A stretch of DNA of 64,000 bases from Colwellia_A sp047621305. Lineage in GTDB: Bacteria > Pseudomonadota > Gammaproteobacteria > Enterobacterales > Alteromonadaceae. Both the position numbers and the translations under genes were made by a program. Where the stretch lies: contig JBLHNB010000005.1 in the NCBI GenBank assembly GCA_047621305.1, positions 1-64,000 of the forward strand. The letters are read 5' to 3'. Below the pieces are notes generated by a model. That model was not told where the DNA came from. It did not search any database and was given only the letters and a program-made list of their open reading frames with translations. Below are positions 52,343 through 61,227 of this stretch, one piece after another (position 1 is the stretch's first letter; every line of letters begins with the position of its first letter).

Positions 52343-55300
52343 CTATAAGTTACAAACGTTTTCCCAATCAGCGCCACCTGGCTCAGACTTAGTCCACCAC
52401 TTAGCCTTCCATACCGCTTCACTATGCACCATCATGTCTCCTGCATTAGCGTGGTCAGGCTTACCTTCCCAGTCTTTACGTGGAAAATTAGGATAAATAG
52501 GCAAGTCAGCTACAACAACGCCATCACACGTTTTACCATCACCATCATCATCGCCATCATCTTTAGTGGCTTCAGGTAATTCAGGAAATTCAACTTTAAA
52601 GGCGTAGACTTTCCCGCCTTTTTCAATAGTAAAATTAGCTGGCCCAGTAAATGGCATGTAATACATGACTTGTGCGCTAACCGTTTCACCTGCTTTGAAT
52701 GATTCAGTTACACCACCAAATTCATTAATTAAGGTGATTGAAAAGCGATGATATTCGTTGTCAAAACCACCAATATTATTACCAACACTATTTGAGCCAT
52801 TATCTTCAATCGCCATTTTCAATTTCTTCTGAGAACTCCAGTGTGATTTAAAAATAGCAGAAGTCGATACCGGCACATCAAACGATATTTTTGCACCGGA
52901 TAAATCTAATTCAGAATGATTGCTGAATGAAAACGTCGGACTGATAGGATAATTTTCATCGCCAACTGGAAAGTCTTTTGCTGCAAAGGTGATATCAACG
53001 ACTTTCTCTGGCACGATAAAATTAGGATTACCGTTGTGAATATCGTAGTGAGTGCCACTTTGACGAAACTTATCATAGGCAATCGTTGTCATTGTTGAGC
53101 CCATGTAATACTCCTGTTTAGCTTGGTCATAATCAAAATCGCCAGCAAGCTCCCAAAACATCACACCACCTAAACCATTGTTAATAACGTAGTCAACTTT
53201 GCTTGCCATAGACTCTTCATCTTCAATGGATAAGAACACTTTTTTCTCGTCATTCCATAACCATGGTGCAACGGCAACTTCGTCATAGTGACGCTGATAG
53301 GTGCCAGTTAGTCTGTCTTGAGGGTCTGTTGCTGGTGTTAAACCATATGCACCGATATAACTACCGTATTTTCCATCAGCTAGGTTTTTAACATGCCAAA
53401 GCGGATTACTACCTGCGGCCACTTCATTATCATTTTCAATGTCATGCCACAAATTGTCGATGCCAACCGCACCATTGCCGCAGTTGTTTTTATCACCTTT
53501 ACCTGTGCCATTAGGGCATGAGGTTTGATCAGGTAACGCAGCTTGTCCCCATAAACCGTTAGTGCCACCCGATACATCTCTAAACCCTCGGGTATAATAT
53601 GGAATACCAATATTGATACGCCCTGCCGATAAAGCGCCGCGAAAATAACGCACAGCCCAATCCGTATTTAAGTAACCAATACCTTCAAATTCTTTAGTAC
53701 TGTAAACATCCCAAGCAGCTAACTCTGAGTCTTCACCGGTATCAAATAGCGCCGCATTTGGACCAACATGTGAATTCCATGCACCGTGCAGATCATAAGA
53801 CATGATATTGACGTAATCTAAATACTGCGTTGCTTGGAAGGTTTCCATACCGCGTAATAAGTAACCTGATGACGGGGAAGCTATGGTTAACATATAATGT
53901 TGTTCATCAGCATCTCCAGCTTTATCAAGGGTTTCACGTAAGGTCTTCATCAAAGCTAAATAAGAGGTATGTAATGCTGCACGACGTGGGTTTGAAAAGT
54001 CAAAGTCATCAGGATGACCCGAATCAGACATAGATGATGGATATTCATAGTCAATATCAGCACCGTCAAAACCGTATTTTTTAATGAAAGTTACGACACT
54101 GTCACTAAAAGCTTTAATACCCGCATGATTAATACTGCCGTCTGCGTTAGTCGTCATCGTATAAAAGCCACCACTCGCCACACGACCGGTCTCATCAAAA
54201 TAACCACCCGTTTCAGCCCAACCACCAATTGAAATTAAGGTTTTAACATGAGGGTATTGTTTCTTATATTTACTTAATAAATTGAAATGGCCTTTGTATG
54301 GCAAGTTTGGATCAAGTTCTGCTCCAACAACTCCCGGCCATGTCATATTGGTTGCCGGATTATTAGCGCTGTTAGGATCACCAATGGATACCTGATTATT
54401 GCTATCAATATGGGCAAAGGCATAATTGATATGGGTAATTTTATCCCACGGAATGTTATTCACTAAATAGGTAGGTTGTTCATTTGCGCCATTTCGCCAG
54501 CTGGTGAAATAACCAATGACTCGACGGGGATGATCTGCCCCCATTTCTTCACGACCATTAACATCATAAACCGTACAGTAAGGCGTATTGGTTTCAGGTG
54601 TTTGATATAAACCACGTGGTTTACAAGCATCACGATCATCATTAGGATCGCCGACTTTAACCACATTAACAAAAACTGAATTACTTACGCCAATGGCCGC
54701 ATCATCATCCGTCGCTTTTAAACTAAATGCTACCTGCCCTAAAGCCAGCGCTTGCCAAGTAAAGTTGGCATTACTATTTGTCGAGGTAAAAATTGACTGT
54801 TCACCTGCAAACAATTCAATCCCCTGTACTGTGCCATCACTATCAGTTGCGCTTAATGAAAATGTTACTTCGTCACCAATATGAACATCATTAGCCGGTG
54901 TAGTAATGGTCAAAATCGCATTAGGCGCTTTATTATCCGGCGGGACGTCTTTCGCTGTAACGGTTAAATTAAGTTGACTCGTGCTTGTTGATGCTTGCTT
55001 ATCATCATAAGCGGTTACCGTAAAAGCGTGTTGCCCTTTAAGGGCTATCCAAGTGAGCTCTGATGTTGTAGTGTTCAACGTTGCCAGTAAGTTACCATCA
55101 AGAAATACATCACTGTGATCTATGCTTCCGTCACTATCTTGTGCTGAAAATAAAATGACAACGTTGTCATTTTCAGTGAACGCACTATTATTATCAGGTG
55201 AAATCCAGCTTACTGTCGGTGCTTCGTTAACATCTCCATCTGCTTTACAATCACCCAGTTTTTTCCATTCTTGCCATAGTCCTGATTTTTGAATCGGATC

Positions 55301-55495
55301 TGTTTGATTCCACCATTTAGATTCAAAGCCTTGTTTTTGAGTATGCACCTTTTGACCCGCAATATAAGTTCCGCCCTGTTGCCACTCTTCAAACATACTA
55401 CAATCAATATTTGCTGCTTGTACTGCTCCCCCCATAAACATCAGTGAATAAACACTGCGTTTAATGGCGGCTTTCAGAGTTTTTTTATTATTCAT
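52343..55495 (-). CDS. GH18 chitinase with N- and C-terminal CBM5/12 modules
   Basis: Start taken at 55495 (MNNKKTLKAAIKRSVYSLMF): AAGGGA lies 8 bases upstream; a GTG at 55513 would add six residues without RBS. About 1050 residues. Order: signal, CBM5/12 (CSMFEEWQQGGTYIAGQKVH), two Ig-like domains (about 95-280), GH18 barrel (about 320-790) with ISIGGWAETGGYF and catalytic DGADIDYEYP (Glu about residue 484), a cellulose-binding-like beta domain (FSFSNHSELDLSGAKISFDV), and a C-terminal CBM5/12 (NAGDMMVHSEAVWKAKWWTK). It is first in the minus-strand cluster and probably sets the operon promoter. Confidence 0.93.
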   Translation of the reverse strand: MNNKKTLKAAIKRSVYSLMFMGGAVQAANIDCSMFEEWQQGGTYIAGQKVHTQKQGFESKWWNQTDPIQKSGLWQEWKKLGDCKADGDVNEAPTVSWISPDNNSAFTENDNVVILFSAQDSDGSIDHSDVFLDGNLLATLNTTTSELTWIALKGQHAFTVTAYDDKQASTSTSQLNLTVTAKDVPPDNKAPNAILTITTPANDVHIGDEVTFSLSATDSDGTVQGIELFAGEQSIFTSTNSNANFTWQALALGQVAFSLKATDDDAAIGVSNSVFVNVVKVGDPNDDRDACKPRGLYQTPETNTPYCTVYDVNGREEMGADHPRRVIGYFTSWRNGANEQPTYLVNNIPWDKITHINYAFAHIDSNNQVSIGDPNSANNPATNMTWPGVVGAELDPNLPYKGHFNLLSKYKKQYPHVKTLISIGGWAETGGYFDETGRVASGGFYTMTTNADGSINHAGIKAFSDSVVTFIKKYGFDGADIDYEYPSSMSDSGHPDDFDFSNPRRAALHTSYLALMKTLRETLDKAGDADEQHYMLTIASPSSGYLLRGMETFQATQYLDYVNIMSYDLHGAWNSHVGPNAALFDTGEDSELAAWDVYSTKEFEGIGYLNTDWAVRYFRGALSAGRINIGIPYYTRGFRDVSGGTNGLWGQAALPDQTSCPNGTGKGDKNNCGNGAVGIDNLWHDIENDNEVAAGSNPLWHVKNLADGKYGSYIGAYGLTPATDPQDRLTGTYQRHYDEVAVAPWLWNDEKKVFLSIEDEESMASKVDYVINNGLGGVMFWELAGDFDYDQAKQEYYMGSTMTTIAYDKFRQSGTHYDIHNGNPNFIVPEKVVDITFAAKDFPVGDENYPISPTFSFSNHSELDLSGAKISFDVPVSTSAIFKSHWSSQKKLKMAIEDNGSNSVGNNIGGFDNEYHRFSITLINEFGGVTESFKAGETVSAQVMYYMPFTGPANFTIEKGGKVYAFKVEFPELPEATKDDGDDDGDGKTCDGVVVADLPIYPNFPRKDWEGKPDHANAGDMMVHSEAVWKAKWWTKSEPGGADWENVCNL

Positions 55496-56229
55496 TATCG
55501 TTTCCCTTACCACAGACTTGTTAATTTTTTGTTACAGTTAACCCAAACGTAACATAAATTTAACTTTGTGCAAAATAAAAGAATTGTTCATTAAATAAAC
55601 AACTTATTTTAAGGAAAGCACGATGAATAAAGACGTGATGAGTATTATGAAATGATAATTAATTTTAAAAATAGCTTTTAAAAACACGAAAAAATTTTAT
55701 GTTGCAGATATTTTTCACAAAAATATCATAGTGTTAATAACGAAAAATATTTGTTTAGTGTTTTAAAGTAAAACATATATACCGAATTGATATATGATAT
55801 AACCAAGATGGCTTTGGTACTTTGTCTCTGTACGCTACTTATTAGCCTAACTATTTAAATATAATAGATTTAGATAGATATTATTTCCCTCTGATAAACA
55901 ACACACTCCTTTATTGCAGCCTACATTTTCATCTCTGAAGATAACGTATCAATAAAAAGGTTATTCGTTGTAGCCTTTGATATTTGATTAAAAGACAAAG
56001 AGTGACATTTAACTTTAAAGTCACGATGGCAATTCTTTGCCTCTTTAAGCGTAAATAACTTAATTTTGCCACATAAGCACCGACACTAGCCTCTTACAAT
56101 TTCAGCCTATCCCATTGAAACTTAGATTATTTAAATATATTTATGTTTGGTACAAATACTGCTAATACTTCTATTTATGATAATAAGTAGTTAAAAAATC
56201 ATTAATATCGTTATTTAAGGAAGAATACC
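55496..56229. other. Intergenic promoter region of the chitin cluster
   Basis: About 730 bases with no credible gene, very AT-rich. It lies between divergent starts (chitinase on minus, hypothetical on plus). I see no clear operator; a near-palindrome TATATACCGAATTGATATATGA lies at about 55774-55796 and could be one. No RNA gene recognised. Confidence 0.5.
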
Positions 56230-56757
56230 ATGATCAACAATATCAACTACTCTGCCATTGTTAATCAAGCAAGGGCCAACGGTGCTACCAGTGTAGAATT
56301 TGATCGCAACAGCGAATTATCATTATTTACCGATAACATAAAAGCTGGGCAAGATACGTTAACATTATCTAATTCAGCATTAGCGCTAGCGAGCGGAAAA
56401 AAAGTTGAAGAAGTCGCGCCAACTTATATTCGCCCACAAACTGCGGCATCGTTATTACACGAAAATAATAAAGCAACTGAAAATAGTGGGGATGATAAAA
56501 ATAAAGAAAGTGGGCTAAAATTCGCAGAAATCATGCAAACACTCCTTGACCAACGTTTAGGTATTGACCGTAAAAAACTTGATGAAATTGATGCTTTGAT
56601 TAAACAGATAGGCGAAAATAAAAATTTAAGTCCTGAAGAAAAAGACAAAATAATAGAGCAGCTACAAGCCTTGCGTGAAGAAGTGATTGAAGAAGGTATA
56701 GAAAGACAAAAAATTGCCAAACAAATGACAGAAATTCGCGAAAATGATAAAACTTGA
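56230..56757 (+). CDS. Hypothetical coiled-coil protein
   Basis: A 175-residue soluble protein with a polar N-terminal half (INNINYSAIVNQARANGATS, then IKAGQDTLTLSNSALALASG) and a highly charged helical C-terminal half likely forming a coiled coil (GENKNLSPEEKDKIIEQLQA). No signal peptide, though the N-terminus resembles flagellar-type secreted proteins. I do not recognise a family. A good RBS (AAGGAAGAAT) supports translation. Confidence 0.55.
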   Translation: MINNINYSAIVNQARANGATSVEFDRNSELSLFTDNIKAGQDTLTLSNSALALASGKKVEEVAPTYIRPQTAASLLHENNKATENSGDDKNKESGLKFAEIMQTLLDQRLGIDRKKLDEIDALIKQIGENKNLSPEEKDKIIEQLQALREEVIEEGIERQKIAKQMTEIRENDKT

Positions 56758-56860
56758 TCATCTATTATTAGGAACATAGAAACGGCATAAACGCTAATGG
56801 CCTATCTAGAGTATTATCCCAATTTGGTTAAATAAAGGGTATAAGCAATCGGCTCAATGA

Positions 56861-57214
56861 TTAACGTTCACTCAATAATATCAGTAGACTAATGCTTAAA
56901 AAAATAATCCAAGAGAAGTGTTTACCTTTGGTATAAAAAGCAGAAAAAAAAGCGCTCAATAAAAAAACAAGTCCGGTAGATAACAAGAATATATTTGAGT
57001 GTTGATCATCAAACGCTAAAATAAAGGCAGTACCAAACCAAGCTATCGAGGTTATATGCCAAGCAAATCGTAAGGTACCTTTGGTGAAAGCATCACTACC
57101 GTACAAATGTGGTAAACTTTCATTTTTAAAAAGTCTCGTCAAAATATAACGTTCACCTAAGTACGAATGAGTTATCCCCAAAAGCAGTAATAAAATTGAA
57201 GCTAATACTAACAT
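56861..57214 (-). CDS. Small four-helix membrane protein, hypothetical
   Basis: A 117-residue protein almost wholly hydrophobic, with about four TM helices (LVLASILLLLLGITHSYLGE, AWHITSIAWFGTAFILAF, IFLLSTGLVFLLSAFFSAFY, FSWIIFLSISLLILL). The HSYLGERYILTRLF motif near the N-terminus, with its conserved-looking H and E, recurs in unnamed small integral membrane proteins. Its start overlaps the end of the GrpB-like gene by 7 bases, so the two form an operon. Function unknown. Confidence 0.65.
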   Translation of the reverse strand: MLVLASILLLLLGITHSYLGERYILTRLFKNESLPHLYGSDAFTKGTLRFAWHITSIAWFGTAFILAFDDQHSNIFLLSTGLVFLLSAFFSAFYTKGKHFSWIIFLSISLLILLSER

Positions 57215-57759
57215 TTACTTTCTCGATGTTTTAGCTTGTGCACTTTTAGGTACTCGTTAACCGCTAAGGGTTCATGTTTTAAAATAAAGTCGTTTTTCAG
57301 GATCATATAATGGCTAATATTATCATTACAGTTCAATGCTGCACTGTGTTTTATCTGACCATATTCCTTAGCAATCGTTGGATATTTTATCAGGTATGTT
57401 TTAAATGCACGATGGCGAATTAAATTAAAATCCCCAGTCTTAAATGCATGAATATGGTGACTACGTTTATTGCCGCCTTTTTGAAAATAACGTCTACCAG
57501 GGATGCCATTTTCGCCTTTTACAATATAATCAAACGCGGTAAAACTATGATTTAATTTATCTAATTTTTCGAGACTGGACACCTCAACTAAAATATCAAT
57601 GATGGGTTTCGCACACAAGCCAATAACCGATGTACTGCCTATATGCTCAATGATATGAGTATTATTGATGATTATTTTTTTTAATTCGTCTCTTTCTATA
57701 GCAAATTTATGTTGCCAATCATATTTATAATCAACCACTTCAACATGTCTTTTTTGCAA
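57208..57759 (-). CDS. GrpB-family (UPF0157) nucleotidyltransferase-fold protein
   Basis: A 183-residue protein. The GrpB signature is clear: VEVVDYKYDWQHKFAIERDE, the nucleotidyltransferase-like IEHIGSTSVIGLCAKPIIDI with the family G-S-T and later Asp, and NLIRHRAFKTYLIKYP. Family proteins resemble a minimal nucleotidyltransferase and some are linked to CoA or glutamate-related reactions; substrate unknown. It overlaps the small membrane-protein gene downstream. Confidence 0.85.
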   Translation of the reverse strand: MQKRHVEVVDYKYDWQHKFAIERDELKKIIINNTHIIEHIGSTSVIGLCAKPIIDILVEVSSLEKLDKLNHSFTAFDYIVKGENGIPGRRYFQKGGNKRSHHIHAFKTGDFNLIRHRAFKTYLIKYPTIAKEYGQIKHSAALNCNDNISHYMILKNDFILKHEPLAVNEYLKVHKLKHRESKC

Positions 57760-57895
57760 TTTATGTCCTCGATATAAGTCAAAAGATAACGGTTAATATC
57801 AGTGCAAAAGTAAGAATAAAAATTCTCGCTAGGCTTGTGATTGTTAATTCACTTTCTATGCTAACTAGAAAGGCCTAATAAGGCTTATCGGTTTA

Positions 57896-58513
57896 TTATT
57901 CCAGATGTTCTTTCCGTCGAAAAGTCATCACAACACCTAACGCAGCTAAGATAATAACCAAAGCTAAGCCAAGTATGCCTAAGTATTTATCTACTGTTTT
58001 TATCCCCGTCCATTGTAAATAATGTATTTTATATAGGGTATTAATGAAAGCGGTATCTTCGCCCTTTTGATACAAACGCATTTCCGGCCAATTTAGCGTA
58101 ATGTTAACATCTGTAGTTGTTGTAATTTCCATTGCAGTTATTGTTGCTATTTGACCATAACGTTGTGGATTAATTTGAATAGCATCATTAATCAAGCTGC
58201 GTACTTGAGCTACTGTCGGCTCATTAATAACCTTATGGGTAAAGGGATCTATTTGTTGCCAGCCATCAGCTGTTTTAACCAGTAGATGTTGGCCTAATAT
58301 TGAATGTAGCTGACGAACTTCAAGCCAGCTTTGTTTATTGGGTGATTGCGCTAAACTGAAATTAAGCGGATTTAAGGGATAGGTTTTTACCGGTAAGCTC
58401 TCGTACGCTGACGAATAACCGGGCTTAATAAAAAAGAATACGCCCGTTACTGCCCAAGCAATAAAAGGTAATAACATCAATAAACCAAGGTATTTATGGT
58501 ACTTTTTGATCAT
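57896..58513 (-). CDS. PepSY-domain membrane protein
   Basis: A 205-residue protein with TM helix 1 (about 9-30, HKYLGLLMLLPFIAWAVTGV), a periplasmic PepSY-like part (VRQLHSILGQHLLVKTADGW; IQINPQRYGQIATITAMEI) and TM helix 2 (about 173-195) near the C-terminus, ending in a positive tail (FRRKEHLE). Such short PepSY proteins relate to the iron-siderophore PepSY membrane family (PiuB-like). Function unknown; nothing nearby hints at a partner. Confidence 0.75.
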   Translation of the reverse strand: MIKKYHKYLGLLMLLPFIAWAVTGVFFFIKPGYSSAYESLPVKTYPLNPLNFSLAQSPNKQSWLEVRQLHSILGQHLLVKTADGWQQIDPFTHKVINEPTVAQVRSLINDAIQINPQRYGQIATITAMEITTTTDVNITLNWPEMRLYQKGEDTAFINTLYKIHYLQWTGIKTVDKYLGILGLALVIILAALGVVMTFRRKEHLE

Positions 58514-58594
58514 TTAAACGTCCTTGTAGACAATATTATGTTAATAAGTTGAGGGGATATTTAACAATTAACGAGCTAAACAGATAACGGTAAC

Positions 58595-59536
58595 TTATTT
58601 AAGTGCAGCTCGAATACGGGTAATAATAGTGAACATCGATAAAACTAAGATACCAGCGAATAAACCAATGGCAGCTTCAATGATAAAAGAACTTAGCGTA
58701 TTAGCAACTGTACCGATATGATTTTCAAGCCAGATGCCCAGATGATGAACCTGTTGATGTAACCACGAAAAGCTGTGCACGAGTATTCCACCACCAACAA
58801 GGAACATTGCAATAGTGCCAACGACAGATAGTGTTTTCATCAAATTAGGCGCAAAAATTAACAACGAACGACCCATAGCGCGTTGGATAGTATTAAATGA
58901 TCCCGAAACAGACTTTCGCAGTAAATATAATCCTAAATCGTCAAGTTTCACAATGGCGGCAACTAGCCCATAAACACCAACGGTAATTAATAGCGCCATT
59001 GAAGAGATAACCATCACTTGCATTTCAAATGAGGCATCTTTAACGCTACCTAGAACGATAACGACTATCTCAGCAGATAAAACAAAATCTGTTCGTATTG
59101 CGCCTTTAATTTTATCTTTTTCTAAAGCAACTAAATCGATATCTTTGTTAGCCAGTATCGCAATTCGTTGTTGTTGCGCTTGTTCACTATTCACTTTTGG
59201 GTGTAATAGTTTTTCTGCTATTTTCTCAGCACCTTCATAACATAAAAATAAACCACCAATCACTAATAACACCGTAATAAGTGGCGGAGCAAAAGCGCTA
59301 ATGATAAGCGCCGCAGGAACTAATATCAGTTTATTAACAAATGAGCCTTTAGTCACCGCCCAAACTACGGGTAACTCGCGATCAGCCTTAACACCTGAAA
59401 CTTGTTCAGCATTAAGTGCTAGGTCATCTCCTAAAACACCGGCACTTTTCTTTACAGCAACTTTAGATAATATGGCAACATCATCCAATACTGTCGCGAT
59501 ATCATCAATTAACGTTAACAAACTTGAGCCGGCCAA
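58595..59536 (-). CDS. DUF808 (YedI-like) membrane protein
   Basis: A 313-residue membrane protein. The N-terminal MAGSSLLTLIDDIATVLDDV then AILSKVAVKKSAGVLGDDLA is the DUF808 signature, followed by RELPVVWAVTKGSFVNKLIL and about six TM helices (for example LIISAFAPPLITVLLVIGGL; LIFAPNLMKTLSVVGTIAMF). Function is unknown across the family. No coupled neighbour. Confidence 0.9.
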   Translation of the reverse strand: MAGSSLLTLIDDIATVLDDVAILSKVAVKKSAGVLGDDLALNAEQVSGVKADRELPVVWAVTKGSFVNKLILVPAALIISAFAPPLITVLLVIGGLFLCYEGAEKIAEKLLHPKVNSEQAQQQRIAILANKDIDLVALEKDKIKGAIRTDFVLSAEIVVIVLGSVKDASFEMQVMVISSMALLITVGVYGLVAAIVKLDDLGLYLLRKSVSGSFNTIQRAMGRSLLIFAPNLMKTLSVVGTIAMFLVGGGILVHSFSWLHQQVHHLGIWLENHIGTVANTLSSFIIEAAIGLFAGILVLSMFTIITRIRAALK

Positions 59537-59575
59537 CTTATTACTCCTTTAATAGTGTTATTTGACTAGGTCAGA

Positions 59576-59923
59576 TTATTCGTCGTCTTCTTCTAGTTCT
59601 TCATCATATTCATCGTCAAGATCTTCGTCGTCAGCCAAAGGTTTAACTGAGCGAAAACCTTCTTTAACGATTATTTCAATATAAAATGATGTGAGTTCTA
59701 GTTTAACCGCGTCATCAATTTTTTGATTAATACCAGAAAGATGAACCACTTCTTTTTCGCTTTCTGTATTGCCAAATTGACAATCAAAGTCCCAAAAATC
59801 AACACCGGCCGGTAATGATTTTTTTCTTTCTCTTTTTACGTACTTTTTTACTTCATGCTTAACAGTGTCAACCATTCTCGCCGCTTTAATTTTAGGGTGA
59901 GTTAATTCAAATGTCTTTTTCAT
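59576..59923 (-). CDS. DUF6172 family protein
   Basis: A 115-residue cytosolic protein: MKKTFELTHPKIKAARMVDT then VKHEVKKYVKRERKKSLPAG, and VDFWDFDCQFGNTESEKEVV, the core of DUF6172. The tail is a long acidic run (DDEDLDDEYDEELEEDDE). The function is unknown. It is 39 bases upstream of DUF808 on the same strand and may be co-transcribed. Confidence 0.8.
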   Translation of the reverse strand: MKKTFELTHPKIKAARMVDTVKHEVKKYVKRERKKSLPAGVDFWDFDCQFGNTESEKEVVHLSGINQKIDDAVKLELTSFYIEIIVKEGFRSVKPLADDEDLDDEYDEELEEDDE

Positions 59924-60372
59924 TCTTGTCCTAGAGGGGTTATCAGGTAATGGTCAGCATTTTACGTTAATTTTAAACGAGTAGCGAATAAAGGAATGAC
60001 TCAAAAGAAAAGTATTTTACGGCTAACATCAATGCCAACCGTTTAACGTATACAAAGAGTGAATATTATGAAAAAATGTTTTGTAAACTATTGGCAAAAG
60101 CGACAAGTTTTTCTTTCATCGTTCCTTTAATTTTAACGCTATTATGCAACTCACAAAGTGGCATAAAACACCATATAAATCAGCATCTTACAATATCATT
60201 AGAATTATTCAGTGTAAAATAAATTAATTATTAGTGATACTCACCATTTAGTAACTTTTTTAATTTTAAATCATTTCAAAATACATATTGTATCTGGTTG
60301 TTACTTAACACTTTTTTAAATCACTGATAATCGATATACTGGTAAAATTATACTATTGCTAGCTAAGATATC
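59924..60372. other. Intergenic region with a doubtful micro-ORF
   Basis: No supported gene in about 450 bases. A 48-codon frame at 60076-60222 (MFCKLLAKATSFSFIVPLIL...) has a hydrophobic start but no RBS, so I leave it uncalled. The region otherwise looks like promoter DNA for the divergent flanking genes. Confidence 0.4.
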
Positions 60373-60960
60373 ATGTTCAAAAAACATTTAGGATTTTCAT
60401 TCAACTTAATTGCCATTGTGCTTTTTATACCTGGTATTTTATTACCAATGTTTTCATTAACCATGGAAATGACCGCTAAAGTCAGTGGCGCAAGCATGAC
60501 TTCAGATTTAGTTAATAAAGAGCTCTCACTGCTCACGACCATTCAAGAGTTATGGCAAGACGAGCGATTATTGGTTGCAGTACTAATTTTTGCATTTTCT
60601 ATTGTTATTCCCATTGTCAAATCACTGTTAGTGACGTGGTCATACCTTAAAAAGCACAGTGATCTTGAGCGTAAATTACTTAACTTTGTAGCACTTATTG
60701 GCAAATGGTCAATGGCTGATGTTTTTGTTGTCGCTATTTTTCTCGCTATTCTTTCAACAGATCATGCGCAAACTTCTAATCATCAACAACTTTCAATGTT
60801 TGGTTTTAAAATTGATTTATTAATAAGTAGCGAAACACTGTCTAATATTGGCCCGGGATTTTATTATTTTTGTGGCTATTGTTTATTATCTCTTTTAGGC
60901 ACTCAATTGAGTCAAAGCTCTCTAAAAGGTTCTCTAGAATATAGGGGAAAAGATAAATAA
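60373..60960 (+). CDS. Paraquat-inducible protein A family (PqiA-like) membrane protein
   Basis: A 195-residue inner-membrane protein with four TM helices (NLIAIVLFIPGILLPMFSLT; AVLIFAFSIVIPIVKSLLV; GKWSMADVFVVAIFLAIL; FYYFCGYCLLSLLGTQLS). The IVIPIVKSLL and KWSMADVFVVA motifs are PqiA-family signatures. PqiA partners MCE proteins in intermembrane lipid transport, but this is a single-domain, half-length version with no PqiB beside it, and it lacks the Cys pairs of full PqiA. Confidence 0.85.
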   Translation: MFKKHLGFSFNLIAIVLFIPGILLPMFSLTMEMTAKVSGASMTSDLVNKELSLLTTIQELWQDERLLVAVLIFAFSIVIPIVKSLLVTWSYLKKHSDLERKLLNFVALIGKWSMADVFVVAIFLAILSTDHAQTSNHQQLSMFGFKIDLLISSETLSNIGPGFYYFCGYCLLSLLGTQLSQSSLKGSLEYRGKDK

Positions 60961-61227
60961 TAACTTCTCACATTCATTGATACGGCTAAAACAAAGCGAT
61001 ATCGAAGAAGTACAGTCCCCCTTAATAGCATAAGCGTGAGCACAATATTCACGGTGATTTCCCGCTATGCTTATTGCAACCTGGTCAGCTAAAGGCGCTT
61101 ATGGTAAAGGTTTAATTAACTTAACAATACGCGTTGTCGAGCTGAACACTTGATAGAGATCAAAAAAATACTTACCAAACGGATCATAATTGTAGTTCTA
61201 CAATGACATAGGGGATTTAAATAATTT

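Noticed and set aside
60076..60222. 48-codon ORF with hydrophobic N-terminus
   Set aside because: No RBS, no family and little support beyond being open.
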